DNA of 64,000 nucleotides from Colius striatus (lineage: Eukaryota > Chordata > Aves > Coliiformes > Coliidae). Location of the stretch: assembly GCF_028858725.1 (NCBI RefSeq), contig NC_084768.1, positions 3,517,853-3,581,852 of the forward strand, written 5' to 3'. The notes beneath the pieces are model-generated. The model had not been told where the DNA came from. It made no database searches and saw nothing but the letters and a program-made list of their open reading frames with translations. A program made the translations under genes and the position numbers. Of this stretch, positions 23,599-36,274 are shown one piece after another. How positions within the stretch are numbered: position 1 is the stretch's first letter; each line of letters begins with the position of its first letter.

Positions 23599-26038
23599 GT
23601 ACCGAGCGCTGCCCGCCCGCTGCCCGCCGCCCCGGGGGCGCGCTGACGCTCCCTGCCATGGCCCCGTGGGGGGGCGGGGAGGGGTGAGGGGCGAGGCGGC
23701 CGCTGCCTCACCGCCCGCCGCCTCACCGCCCGCCTTGTGCCGTTGCAGCTCTCGTGGCCCTCTCCTTCAGCGGAGCCATCGGGCTGACGTTCCTCATGCT
23801 GGGCTGCGCCCTGGAGTACTACGGGTGAGCGGGCCCGCTTCGCTTCCCTTCCGTAGTGGCTGCTCAAGCGAGGCGTACGCCCCGCTGAGCTGGGCTCGTT
23901 TGGCTCCGGCCGCTCCCCCGCAGCCGCCCTTGACACGCGGTTTGCCGTGGTTAAATGCCGCCTCCTTAGCCGGCGCTTGCCGCTGAACGACCACTGAAAC
24001 CAGCTCCCGCTTGTTCTCAGGAAGTGCGGGGCCATCTTGCCAAGCAGCCGTTTGTAACCTCGCACGATGCTTTCCCCGACTGCCCCGTTTCCCTGAGCAA
24101 CCCCTCGCCCGCAGTACTCCCACTGGCAAGCCCAGGGGAGGCTAATGGGGTTGCTCCCGCCGAGGTGAAGGTGCGAGGGTGAGCCTTCACAGGCAGCTCC
24201 AGGATCCCTCCAGCCTGGGGAAGCTCTTGGTTCCCGTCCCGCTTGTGAGCGTTTCCTGTTCCCTGTATGGTGACTGTGGCTTTGGGAGGCGGTTCTGAAT
24301 CAGCAAAGGTGATGCAAATGTGATGCTTGGTTGTGAGAGAGCATGGATCCTCGAGCAGAGGAGCAGTGAGTGGCAGCTGTGAGAGGTGGAGGCAGGACTG
24401 GCCCTTTGATGGCTTGTGGTTAAGTCACATTACCCACTTTTCAAACCAGAAAGCAGCATTACAGCTATTGCACTTACTAAACAAAAGATGCTTTTCAACT
24501 GAAGTGTCCATTTAAACTGATTTTGTATTTCCCTTTTCCCCCCTCCTCCTTCCCCAGTGTGTACTGGCCTCTCTTTGTCTTGATATTCTACTTCATCTGC
24601 CCCATTCCCCACTTCATTGCAAAAAGAGTCAGTGATGACAGCGATGCAGCCAGCAGTGCCTGCAGGGAGTTGGCGTATTTCTTCACAACTGGGATCGTTG
24701 TGTCTGCCTTTGGGTTCCCAATAATCCTTGCACGGGTTGAAGCGGTGAGTTCTCTTTTTGCTCCTTGTGAAGCACCAGTTTCTGGGGATAAACTGTAAGT
24801 GCAGCGTTGCTGTTTATCAGTTCTGCCTTTGATTTCATCACTCTGATTTTTCTGGATGTGATGAAGATAATCACTCTGCTGAAATGTTCTCTGGCAGTGG
24901 TGCTTTTTGACCTGAACAGAGGACTTGCATGACTGAAAAGTTTTTAGCTGGTTGTTTTCCCACATTTCTTTTGCTCCAGTAAAATATGTTACCTTCTCCT
25001 CCATCTCATGCCTGTCTCGTCAACTTTTGTACTGCTTCTTGCTCCACTCTCCTTATTTTTATCTCAGAATGTCTGCTTTCTCCATTTAGGATGCTGAAAA
25101 CTTGATGACTGGAGTGCATTGGCAGTTAAAGATAAAAGGCTAAACTTCCAGAAGTGCCCTTCTGGTTTGCAGAGCATTTCCCAGGCTCATGCTTTGTCCC
25201 CTCAAAGTCTGAGGAAGTCCTGCTAGCTCCTTTTCTCTTTGCTTTCTGAACTACTCTTCAGTGGTGAGATCCGTGTCGTGTTTGTTTGCAAGGCAAAGAA
25301 CTCTTTCATCCAGCCTCCAGAACTACCCAGTGACGTTTTTATGTGTTGCGTTATTGTTCTCCTTCATTCTTTCAGTTTTGCTTGAAACTCACAGGCTGAG
25401 TTTTAATTTATTTGGTTGCCCTGACGCTTCACTTTCAAGTCGTGGACTTGAGGCAGACCCAGAAGTGACCAGGAGGGGGAACTCTAGTTCACAGCGATCT
25501 CTTTTTGAAACAGTCGGAGCCGCTCGTTAGTGTAAACTTAGGCAGATGGTTAAAGAAAGCGAGCTAAGATCACCTGCTGTTCTCTGTGCTTGTTACTGGC
25601 GTTTCATTTCGAAGGCTGTCTTTTATTTTGTCGCACAGCAATTAAAGGAGGTACTTTCACCAGTTACATTTTTTTCCTATGGCTTCATATGTTTTAGTGA
25701 CTCGTGTGGCAAGGTAATTATTTAGCTCTAAACCATTTAGCCTGCCTTAATATCAACGGTTGCTAATTGAATAATTAGTCACAGAAATGGCAATGATTTA
25801 ATGGTTGTTGGTTTATTTATGCTTTTAGCACCTTTCTGTTGTTTACTTAATGCATATTAATAACTGTCCTGAACCCATCTCATGAGCACCGATTTGACTG
25901 TTTCATTTCCTTGTATTTCAGATCAAATGGGGAGCCTGTGGTCTGGTGCTGGCTGGCAATGCAGTCATTTTCCTTACTATTTTAGGCTTTTTTCTTGTGT
26001 TTGGTAGAGGAGATGACTTTAGCTGGGAGCAGTGGTAG
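23583..26038 (+). CDS. LEPROT: LEPROT (endospanin-1), complete coding region with introns
   Basis: Four coding exons (23583-23598, 23749-23824, 24558-24744, 25922-26038) total 396 nt, giving 131 residues plus stop, the same length as the human protein. The protein is a small hydrophobic membrane protein with four predicted helices. It starts [18 protein letters not shown], contains [20 protein letters not shown] and ends [17 protein letters not shown] resides in endosomes and Golgi and is known to reduce cell-surface leptin receptor and growth hormone receptor. The start has G at -3 and G at +4. It lies between DNAJC6 and LEPR on the same strand, supporting orthology over the paralog LEPROTL1. 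Confidence 0.97.
23668..23691 (+). promoter_or_regulatory. G-quadruplex-like motif in LEPROT intron 1
   Basis: Four G runs of seven, four, four and four bases are separated by C, A and TGA. This fits the usual intramolecular G-quadruplex pattern with very short loops, on the transcribed-sense strand of a 150-bp intron. Confidence 0.75.
23705..23734. repeat. 15-bp direct repeat x2 before LEPROT exon 2
   Basis: Two perfect adjacent copies of GCCTCACCGCCCGCC. They form the C-rich tract 14 bp ahead of the LEPROT exon 2 acceptor. Confidence 0.95.
23749..23824 (+). CDS. LEPROT: LEPROT coding exon 2
   Basis: Encodes [20 protein letters not shown] and ALEYYG, the first membrane helix. The acceptor is CGTTGCAG and the donor GTGAGC. 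Confidence 0.96.
23825..24557 (+). other. LEPROT: LEPROT intron 2
   Basis: A 733-bp intron whose GC content falls from CpG-island level to background. No repeat seen. Confidence 0.85.
24558..24744 (+). CDS. LEPROT: LEPROT coding exon 3
   Basis: Encodes [40 protein letters not shown] and [20 protein letters not shown] then EA. This covers the middle membrane helices and the polar loop. The acceptor is TTCCCCAG and the donor GTGAGT. Confidence 0.97.
24745..25921 (+). other. LEPROT: LEPROT intron 3
   Basis: A 1.2-kb intron, with no supported feature. Confidence 0.85.
25922..26038 (+). CDS. LEPROT: LEPROT coding exon 4 and stop
   Basis: Encodes [20 protein letters not shown], then [18 protein letters not shown] and a TAG stop. 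The last membrane helix is followed by the conserved acidic/aromatic cytosolic tail. The acceptor is TATTTCAG. Confidence 0.97.
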   Translation: MKWGACGLVLAGNAVIFLTILGFFLVFGRGDDFSWEQW

Positions 26039-26682
26039 GACATCGCTCTGACACTGGTAACCCTCGACAGCACACTGCACCGTCCGTATCCTCTGCCTGT
26101 GTAGATGTGTATATGTTGTAACACGTGTGTGTGTGTGCAGGCTGAAGTGGATGCATCTGCATGTAGCTTTACATTACCTGGTCATCACATGCTTTATTAA
26201 AATGCATTTCAGCCAAAGGGAAAAGGCCCTTGTGACAACTGTCCCCATGTGTTTGATAAAAGCTGCAGTTGCTGCTGCAAACCCAAAGAAGTTTACAAAG
26301 CATAAGCTGTTTTACTCTTTTTCTTTCACTCTGTATGCATTAAGTTTTGGTTTAGTCACAGTAGGGTCATTGATACACATGTTATTGTTCACCTCTTGGG
26401 GTTATTTAACCATGTAATCAAAATAGGCCCATAGAAAGATTATCCTACTTAGTATTGCTCAACTTGATCGAGCTCTCTGCTTAGATGAATGAGTACTTGC
26501 TTTTCATCTGAATTGCAGTGGTTTTTTTCTTGATAACATCAATCCATGCATAGGTTATGCCAACTCTTTTTTTACCTAATGAAAGAGAAAGAAAACAACC
26601 CTGCTTAAAAATCCATCCTTCCACTCAGAGGGTTCATTTTTAAATTTCCCTCCAAAGATACTCAGGCTTTGTCCCTATCCCT

Positions 26683-26735
26683 AGAATCATAGGGGTTGGA
26701 AGGGACCTTTAGAGATCATCTAGTCCAGCCCTCAA
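26683..26735 (-). mobile_element. CR1 3'-tail fragment, minus strand
   Basis: AATCATAGGGGTTGGAAGGG and ACCTTTAGAGATCATCTAGT match the reverse complement of the young CR1 tail. It lies 0.65 kb after the LEPROT stop, in the presumed 3' UTR. Confidence 0.9.
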
Positions 26736-29187
26736 CTTAACAACTGTGATCTGGTTTGGAGTAATCTATTTGAGTGCCTCTTTAATGCTCAGAGCTGACA
26801 TTTCTTCTTTTGTGAACCTTCATAAGAGAGGTAACTACCTTCAGGACACAATCACCATGTGGAAAGCAATTCAGTATTCTTGTGTGCAATGCCACAGTTG
26901 TAAAGAAGTGAGTGTTCTGGGTAGAACTTATCTCCTGCTTTCTCACTGCTTTTAAAACATACTTATTCAACTACTAACTTCTGGTGTCTGTAAGAACAGA
27001 TTGTCATGTTAAAACACTATATTTTTGAATAGCATTATCCTAGTAAACATTCACACACTTCCAAAAGTTACCTTTATTACTGCTTTGACTTGTTGAATCC
27101 TGCAAATTGTGGTGTGGAGTCATGGAGCTTTGTAAAACCACATTCTGATACAACTTGAGAACACATTTCAGTGATCTGCAAAGGGGTAAAGGAAGAGGCA
27201 CCTTAGTTTATCGTTTTGTAGAACAGTGGACATAAAGAGGTTTCTGCTCTGAAGTAAGAAGCTGAATTCCTGCATAGGGTGTTCTTTCCTCTTACAAGTT
27301 CTTCAGACTAGCAGATTCCAAATGAGTGTTTGAGAGTTGTGTATGTTAGCTCACAGCTGTCACCGTGTGTAGCTGTGAGGGACAATGTGCAGGGAGGTAA
27401 TAGAATCCACCCTACAAGATGTGGCAGCTTCACCAACGCAGTGCTTTTTTGCCTCATAAGTTGTATGGAACTACTTGTGCTGCCCTCCAAAACTCCCTCA
27501 GTACTTCTGTACTGCAAAATGGTGTCCTGTGGGTTGCTGTGCAGAGCAAAGGTTCAAAAACTAATGTTCCATGGGCCCTCTGATACAGGGTCTTTTGTTC
27601 ATGCTCAGTGCCCTAGAGGAAGGGTACAGAAGTCACTCAGTGGTCCAAGTAATATCACTTAAGGAGGAAGTAAACACCATGTTTCAGGAAGGTTAATACT
27701 TATCTTAAATCTAAACTCCAGAGGTGTGTCAGGTGAGCACTTCAGTGCTGAGGAATGCTGGCTGTGTTTTATACTGAAGTGCATCTAGGCTGTCATTCCT
27801 GTAAAAGAAGAATTAACATGAAAGGACAGTTGTTTTCTGGACATGAATGCTTCACCAGAGGCCTAGCAGGAGTATACTTGGGCATAAACAAGGTCTCTTA
27901 CAATATCTTCTTCCTGGACTTCAGGGGAAATCTCTGAGACCCTCCTGATTTGTAAAGTACTACTGGGGAAATTATTTACTGTAATTAAGAGCCAAGTTGT
28001 TTGGAGTAAACATGTATAAGTCCTGCTTTGATATTGGAAGAAGTTGCATTTTTGTCCTTTACAACAGCCTTTTTCAGTCAAATTAGGGAGGCAAAGCAGC
28101 AGCAATAACACACAAGTTAAGTGCCTGATCCTGTCAGTGCCTGATGTACTTGCCCACAGCTTGGTCTAATCCCTGTTGAAATATTTGTGTACTTGCAGGG
28201 TTAGGTTCTTGAGTATTTTTACTCCTTAGTATGTACCAAAGGCTGCAACAGAAGTCTACAGAGCTCATCAATTGCTGATGAAACTTTACTCTCAAGAACA
28301 GCTGAGATTTGTGTTTTCCTCAAGTCAGAGAATCATTGGTTGCAGAATGTGTTGTAGATCTGTTAGTAAACGTCATGCTTGGGGCAGGCTGGGATACAGC
28401 AGTAAGCACAGGACAATCTCAGATGAAAAGGAGGACTGGGAAGTGCAGTTTGGGAGAGAGGTTGCTTCTTTGACAAACTCTTCTGCTGTACTGTGTCTGC
28501 TTTGGTGTTCCTGTGGTTGGTGGGTACCTCACAAAAAGGCAGGTAACTGTTCAATAGAGAAAGGCAATGCTTGCTTTTCCCCCACTTCTCTTGAAGCAGC
28601 CACATGCACTAATCCCTGATGTGAACCTTGTGCAGTTTCCACCATGGACTTTTCTTTGTAACAGTTGTGTTTAGCAGTGTTTCAATGATGGAAATCTTCC
28701 TTGACCTCTTTAAAGGACATTTGCTTGAATAAGTCTTCGCTGGCAAAGATGGTTAAAGGAAAAGAATTCAGTGCTTGCTTTTTCCTTATCAAGAGTTTTC
28801 ACTCAGTTCCCACAAACCTGGTGCTTTGATGGCCAGTACAGGGCATACTGTCACTCTCTACCAGTAGCCATTTACTGTGGTTTCTCTGAACTTGCTTTCC
28901 TAGATGGAAGTGCATACTATGTACCCAAAGTGCCTTGATTTCCTCTGCTGATGTGAGGAGTGCATACACACAGCAATATCACTGTGTTTCAGAGGTGGCT
29001 GAAAATCTGTTCCTGCCTTTTGTAAAGCTTCCTTGTCAACTAACCATGTGTTGTGTGCCTGGGAAAGTGCAGCTTTTGTAACTTTTGTAAACACTACTTT
29101 TGTTTTCTGTGATGGCCAGGTTCTTGAGATGATGGAGCATTAAACATGGACATTAAAGCATATTCTGCTCTTCTTTTTGAATTGTCT

Positions 29188-29193
29188 AATAAA
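29188..29193 (+). terminator. LEPROT: Candidate poly(A) signal, LEPROT
   Basis: AATAAA preceded by an AT-rich stretch and followed about 20 bases on by a GT-rich element, the usual arrangement of a strong poly(A) site. Confidence 0.6.
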
Positions 29194-29215
29194 CATCTGA
29201 TGCTTAAGTGTTTGT

Positions 29216-32200
29216 CTTGTCTTAAATCTCAAGAGGTGCCAACTGCCCCTGATGTGAAAGAGAGAAAACATCCAGTGGTGCTTTCATAGTGGTGTAAATG
29301 CCATAACAGATGCATTTAGAAGGGTTGCAAGAGGTGGAGTTACTGTTGTGACGTGCATTAGAGTGTATTGTAGAGGCTGTGTTCAAATATACAGGTAAGT
29401 TCTCATCACTTGCCTCTCATGTACATGGTAAGCCTGTGGGCTTTTTAAAGGCATTCAAAAGAAGATGGTCTTTAAGGTAGTACTTGACTTGTTCCTCTTT
29501 CCTTGCTTCAAAACAATCTGGAGTGAGACACATCAGCTCTGGCAGCAGGGATGCAGAGAGCATCAGAGCTGGCTTCCAGGTTAGTAGCCTGCTTAAGTTG
29601 GTGAGTATACAGAAGTGGGTGATTTTGATCCCATTAGTGCTTGTGACAAGGAAACCTGGTTGTTTTCAGCCCTTTGTGAAAGCAGTCACCATCAGGAGGA
29701 GGCAGCCATAGCCTCTGGGGTCCCAATAGATGATGCTTTCTGTTTCCAACGATTTGAGCAGCTAAGCCTTGGAGAAGGTGGCTGTATTTGTCCTTTGTAT
29801 CAGCTGCTGCCTTGTCCTGTCTTGCCAAATGAGTGATGGGTTGCTGTTCTGTACTGCCTAGCCCCCCTCATGCTCTGCATATAGAGTTAACTTCAGGCTC
29901 TGGGCGTGGCTCCTGAGCTCCCTTATTTAACCTGGTTCAGGCTTTGCTACTGTTATCTGTATGGGTTAACTTTTCTATCCATTCCCCCCTTGCTCTGGTA
30001 GCTGCATGGTTTTGCACGTAACAGAGCTGTTCTCTGTCAGTGTAGCTGGAGGGAAAAAGAAACACATAGTAGCCCGGGCCGGTAGTCACAGTCTCTTCAG
30101 TCCTTGAAGAAGGCTGGTGCCCTTTCTGACTGCTTGTGGCCTTGGGTAACTTTCTAAAAGCTTTTAACAGACTTTAATCCCATAAAATGAATGTAGGCTC
30201 GTGTACACCCAGGAGTTAACCCAACAAACTTGCCCAAGGAAGTCACACGTGCTGACTTTCATTGTTCAAGTTATGTAAAGCTCTCCAGTGGTCTCTACAG
30301 CCCTGATCTCAATTGTTAACACAGCATGACTTTTAAGATACTACATCATTTACCCTGCAGGAATGGCTTCTGATCTATGGTAATGGCTGTTTTGTTAAGC
30401 TGGATGCACACCAGGTACTAATGGCTAATTGATTTGTTTAAGTGGTCCTTGGAAATACACATGACCAGGATGGACAAGAGGGCTTTTCAGGGAAGTGTCT
30501 TCTGATAAAATACCCAAGGAAGCACTGACTGGGGAGTTGTGATTAAATGTGAAAGAGCAGCTGGATGTCTCTAGGTTGTTGACAAAAATGGGGAACTAGT
30601 CTAGCTTGATCTTAACCTTCCCTTTGGCCACACTGAAGCCATTCCTCTGGGCTTTAACCTCTGTTCTTGAGGATTACACTCTCATTCTTTAGCAGGAAGA
30701 AAGCCACCTGCACACAGACTAGTTGCAGATTTGAACAGACAATCTGGATGCTGCTGCTACTTTCTAATGGCTCATTTGAAATGGACTGGTTGGTCATTCC
30801 TTGCTGCCTCTCTCATGAGGGTGACCACCCCTTGTCTCCATGTGCATGTGGTTTCCTGCTGGCCCTTACCCTTTGGAGGTCCTTGTGGCTGTCTGTGAGG
30901 CAGCCAGTGCTGAGGAGAGAACAGGGATAGGAGGAAGATGATTTTCAAAGTCAAGCTACACCTATGGCTTTGTTGAACAAAGTAATTTATGTGTAATGAT
31001 CTTAATTGTGCAAAATGACAAATAATACAGTCTCACTTCACAGGCTTTGCACACAGGGAAGATTTCTTCCTGTGAAATATGCTTAAAACTATTAACATGA
31101 AGAGCTCATAGTTACAGCAGTCCTCCCAGGTGTCATGATGGCAAACCCTCATACCTCCTTGGTTTGCTGTTTGCTTGCTGACAGCTGAGCTGGCATTCAG
31201 TGCTTGAAGTTGCCTGGTGTGTGTTGTCTTGGGGAATGCTGATAAAATTAACTGCTGGCTTTTGTGGAGTTAACACACACACACACACACCTCCCTCCCA
31301 AATAAAACCCCACCCAAAGCAACATTCCAGCTCAAGTTGTGTGTAGTTCATTCAAAACCCTTAAATGGAAAATAGAATGCTGAGGCTCACACAGAGCTCA
31401 AGTCAAAAAAGGGACGTGGGTGTCCCCTGGCAGGTCCAGGAGGTCAGCTGAGGCTATCAATGTCTGAGTCTTGGTTTAAACGCCTGCTTTGAGCTTCGTT
31501 TTCCAAGACCCTGGCTTGCATTTTCTTGGTCAGTAGGAATAAGTTATGGATGCTGCTGGGATGTTTTGATTGCTCGAGGATTTGTGGAGAAGTTAAGCTG
31601 TGTTTATTGTGCCTCACAAGGCAAATGCCTGCAACAAGAAGACTGATCACAACGCTTGTGTGCTTTGCTTACCCTTTGTTGGGACCGTTTGATCTGGGCT
31701 TATGAGTTTGTTATTCATTTGACTCCTGCCTAAGACTAGTGTCTCACAGTATAATGGGAGCCTTTGTTACTAGTTTCCATCTTGGAAAAAAAGCCTTTGC
31801 TGAGCAGAGGAACAAAAGCTGCAGTGGTTGTAACTTACTGGCTACTGATCAAGTTCTGCCTTTCTGAAGCTGGTGGGAATTTGCCGTTGGGGTCACTGGG
31901 GTGGGGAAGGAGGGATGAGAGGGGCCTAATTCCCTTAGAGGCTGACTCCCTCAGTGGCTGAGGCCAATCTGTGAGTGTGCTGTGAGTCACTTCTGTGCCA
32001 TAGACTGTCCGTCTTGCCTGAGCTTCTGTTTCTTCTGACTGTGTTACACAGGATCCGGAGGGTGACGATGGCTACAAAAATCCATATGCCTGTGCTTCAG
32101 CAGAGGGCACTTTGCTTTGGGAGAGGATTTAACAGCTTGTTCCTGTTGCTAGTACCGTGGCTTAGTGTCACTCTGCATGGCCAATCTTCCTCTGATACTC

Positions 32201-35200
32201 TGTGTTTTTCTAGCTAACTAAATGCTAATGGTTGCAATGAGACATGGCCACGTTTCAAACAACTGTGTGGCCGTAACAGAACTTCCCATGTAATTCCAGT
32301 CTTGAAAGAGAGCTCTGCTCCTGATTGGATTTCAAAATATGAAGGAATGGAGAACATTTCTCATGTGCTTAAGGTACAATTTACCTTTTGAAGTGGACAA
32401 TACAAAATGATATCCCTTAGTCAGTCTTTTACTCATTCCTTCAAAGATTGCACTCTTAACAGATGTTTGGCATTAAAATCTTCAGCAGAGAATCTATTGG
32501 CTTGCAAGGATCTTTTAATAGAGAGGGACTCATGAGAAACCATTTCAAAATGCCCTGTCTTTATCTGGTAGTCTCATAAGTGAGCAATGTGTAAAGTTAA
32601 CTGGGATTCAGCAAATAGCATCCACTGAAATCCCATTAGAGGCCTAAAAATTGATGCAGGTGTCTCTTTGTTCCCCTCTTCTTTTAAAGGGGTTGTACCT
32701 CATCATTAGTCTGCTCTTTTCATCTTCCTGTAGTTCTTTTTCCCCCAGAGGCAAGCCCCACAGGGAAATCACAGAAGGTCCCAGCCCAATTAGGTGTTGA
32801 GTAGTAGCTCTGTCCTCCAGCCTTCACCCAAACTCTTGGGGTTCCTCAGAAGGCCCTCAGACCCCTTACCTAACTCTCACCACCAAGGTCTCCTCCCTGC
32901 TCCACCTTTGCATGTAGCTCCACCAAAACCCAACCAAGCAGAAGTAACCCAAAGCAACCCCTCCCTGGCAGTTCCAGGTTCTCTGGAATAAGAGAGTGAA
33001 CTTTAAACTCCCACAAGCCAGTAGCTGCAACCAGTTCTTCCTTCCCTGTCCTGATGGTCAGGTTCCAGGTGTCACAAGAAGCTGAGGCAAAAGCAAGTCA
33101 CATTCTCAAAGCAACTGAATGTGCCCTGATGTCTGGACAGGGTTAACAAGAGGGAGAGAGGGGCAGGCAAGTGGCAATTTAGAAAGAGCTGTGTCATACA
33201 ATGCTAATTGGTTCTGACTGGCAGTTCATGGCTCTGACTTCCAATTCCTAGCTACTTAAACCTTGTGTTTAACAGAAAGAGGCTAAAAATGCTCAGGGCT
33301 CTTCTGTAAGGACTGACTATATTGGATACACCAAGAACCCATTCTGAGATGACAGTTTCTATAACCAGAGAGAACCAGCTTGGGCAATTACAGTCCCTCC
33401 TTTGGAGTGCTATTGTCTTGATAGCCCTTGCCCAGCTTTCCCTCATTTGCCTTCTGGTGCCTTTGCTGTTAAAGCCAGGATTTATTGTGTAACTTGCTAT
33501 AGCAACATGCATATTAAAAAAAAAAACCCTTTCTTCTTTTAGTGCAGCCTCATTTAAGGAGAAACATGAATTTGCATTTTGTAACCACAACATCCAGCTA
33601 ACTTGTTGTTTTCAAACATCTGTTCTACCCAAGCTGGATGCCTGGCCTTGACTTTGAGAGCTGCACAGCACTTTGTGTCGAGGTGCTGAACGTGAACTCC
33701 TGTTGTTGTCACTTTTCTGTCAAATGCAGCAATGAACCAAAGGGCTCAAGCAGAAGGACAGAGTTCATTCCCCAGAAGATCCCTTGGGATGTAAGGAGGA
33801 TTAAATATAGAAACCTAATGTCATCTTTATGACACTTGAAGGTGTCTACTGGGGCAGTGTTTGTGATTTGCTGTGTTTCACAGTGTGAAGTTTGTCCAAA
33901 AAGGCTTTCTCAAAACTTTGTGGGCTGCAAGGTATTTTTAAATCAATACCTTTTTGATTTGGTATGAAACCCAGCCCCATTAACTAATTTGAGCTCCATC
34001 TGTTTATGGAGTGAGTGTTTCTGACAAGTGATAGACTTCACAGTGATAGCACAGTTGAGTGGCAAGAATCATTACACTGATACAGACAGAAACAAACATA
34101 AAGTCAGTTTGGGGTTGATGGTTTACAAACAGGTCCTGAACTTTCTGCTGGTTTCTGGTACAAGGCTTTGTGTAAGTAAACAAAAGGGTAAAACCATGGT
34201 TCTTCAGTCTGTCTGTCTGACATTTAAGTGCCCACTTCTGTTGTGCACAACTCCTTCTCACTTAGGGTGTGAGGCATTACAAGTTCCTGAAGCTAATTGT
34301 ATTGTCTTCACTAAATCTCTTCTATAATGTGCAGCTAATGAGGAAGTCTGCAGGTAAACTCATTATGGGGAGCAGTCAATACCTGTTTTCCTGTAGCACT
34401 CTGAGTAATCACATTAACCTGATAGCATTTCTCTAGCCTCCTGAAAACTCATTGCAATCATAGGCCATTCCTTGTTACTGTCTTTTTATTTGGAGACTGA
34501 GTGAGGCACCAGTATTTAGGCCATTTTGTTCCCATTTAAACATCAAATCCTCCTACCCCAAATGGAACCTTTTGCAGTTAGCTGTCTCAGTCATGCTCAG
34601 TAGTCAGTTTTATCTCTCTTTAACCCATGTACAAGGAAACTGGAGGGTGGAAATGAAAAGTGGCAAGGTGGAGGGAAAGGCAAGCGATGCTTAGCTGGGG
34701 TTATCCCTGGGTGCCACAGTATTAGCAGCCATTCAGATGTCCTGCAGTCAGACATGTGATGGAGTCATGCTGCACTAAATACGACCTTTCTGAAAGGAAA
34801 ACCTGTCTGAACTGAATAATCAAGTTAGATCCATGTTTTATATAGGTCCAATGGAGACCTTCTGGCTAAAACACCCGGTCAAGAAGAGAGAATCTTGATA
34901 TTTGAAGATACAGAGTACCTCTAAGCATGCAAAACTCAGCTCTGGGACATGTTCAACTGGATGCAAGGCATGGGATACCAGCGAGATACATCCTGTACAT
35001 GAATCTTCTCCTCTGCTCTAATCTAGTCTTGCATGAACCACTCTGGTCTGCATATAGCACAGCAGTTTTGGCTGTGTGCAGATGGACTGAGAGTCACGTC
35101 TGCTCTCCTTATGATCCAGATTTCAGCATTCACTGGTGCTTGTGTAGATCTTTGCCAAGAGAAACAAGAGTGAGAAGGGTAACTCCTTTGTGCCTGTTCT

Positions 35201-36274
35201 CGCCTTTTCCAGCATCAGGAGGGGCTTAGGCTTTACCTCCTTCTGCAGAACAACAGAGCATTTGGCAAAGGGAGGTGATACTGTCTGAGGGAACTTTTCC
35301 CACGTGGACTGTGTGTGGGAACGAAACACAGATCGCCTCCCTCCATGTGTCAGGGGACTCTGAGCCTGGTCCACATGGCCCCAAAAACTGGGGTTGCTAC
35401 AATAGGAACCAGCTGTCCGAGTCAGTGCTTGTTGGCTCGGTGCCTGTGCCTTGCTGCTTCCCATTCTTCCTGCCAAGGGGAGTGGGCAAAGTTTCCCAAA
35501 TCAGCCTCACAGGCAGAAGTACTCTCACCAGCCCCTGGGTAGGAGGGCACAGCACCCATCCTGCTGGCACTGGGTGGCTGGTTCCTGCTGGTAGCATGAG
35601 CACCTTTCCAGGGACTTCACCATCTTCCCCCCCTTCTTCTGAGGCTCTGTCTCACTGTTGACCCCTTCCCTCATATCGAGTCCCATGACCTTCCCTTCGG
35701 TCACACCTCCTCTGTGCCAGGGCTATCTGCACACAGAATTTCCATCCCAGCAGGGTCCATCTGCTGTTGTTGTTTGTCCCATATCTATCCCTTCCTACCC
35801 CTTTTCCCTTCTTGTCCCATCACACACTCTTCCTATACCCTTGTATTTTTTTTCCCCTGCTGTGCCTTCCATCTGACCCATTATTATTTGTCTACAAAAT
35901 AAGAAGCCATGCAGAATGTCAACCTCTCAGCACAGACGGGGGGAGGCCATTCATTCCCCACTCTTTTTGTTTCCACTCCAGTTTTCTGATTTCCTTCCAA
36001 AACTATTGTCTGCTTGGGCTGGAATATTCCCTGATGTTCTCAAAGTGTCAGATCTGGCTCTGAAAAGTTACTGGGACAGAAATGTCCTCACTTACTGCAC
36101 ATACTGTCTCAACAACAGTTGTATTCAAACACAGTGTATTCATCTTGGTGTTGTAAACTGCTCTGCAGCTATTCCTAGAGATTTAACCATATTCCAGAGG
36201 TGCTTATGACCAGAAGCAGGTATCACCGATGTCATGAATGCATGAAGTGTTTGTATCAGTGGTTCATCAGATCC
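29216..36274. other. LEPROT-LEPR interval, no gene seen (part 1)
   Basis: About 7 kb without recognisable exons. Only a nine-unit AC microsatellite (31273-31290) stands out. If LEPR uses the LEPROT promoter, as in mammals, this is LEPR intron; otherwise it is intergenic. Confidence 0.65.
31273..31290. repeat. (AC)9 microsatellite
   Basis: Nine perfect AC units. Confidence 0.95.

Larger units (their letters stand above)
23205..23960 (+). promoter_or_regulatory. LEPROT: CpG island / LEPROT promoter region
   Basis: The sequence changes abruptly to high GC with many CpG dinucleotides from about 23205 to 23960, covering LEPROT exon 1 (ATG at 23583), intron 1 and exon 2. No TATA box is evident, which suits a housekeeping CpG-island promoter. 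In mammals this region also drives LEPR; whether it does here cannot be read from the sequence. Confidence 0.85.
26039..29215 (+). other. LEPROT: LEPROT putative long 3' UTR
   Basis: About 3.2 kb of AT-rich sequence without coding exons follows the stop. An AATAAA at 29188-29193, followed by TGTTTGTCTTGTC, is a good candidate end. A CR1 fragment lies inside. I infer a long 3' UTR; shorter forms are possible. Confidence 0.5.

Noticed and set aside
23196-24065. Open frames near 200 codons on both strands over the LEPROT CpG island
   Set aside because: GC-rich sequence lacks stop codons by composition. The arginine/glycine/alanine-rich translations are produced by the 35-bp repeat and overlap the true LEPROT exons.
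28272-28619. A 115-codon plus-strand frame
   Set aside because: It lies in the presumed LEPROT 3' UTR, has no recognisable motif and no splice signals; a frame of this size can occur by chance.
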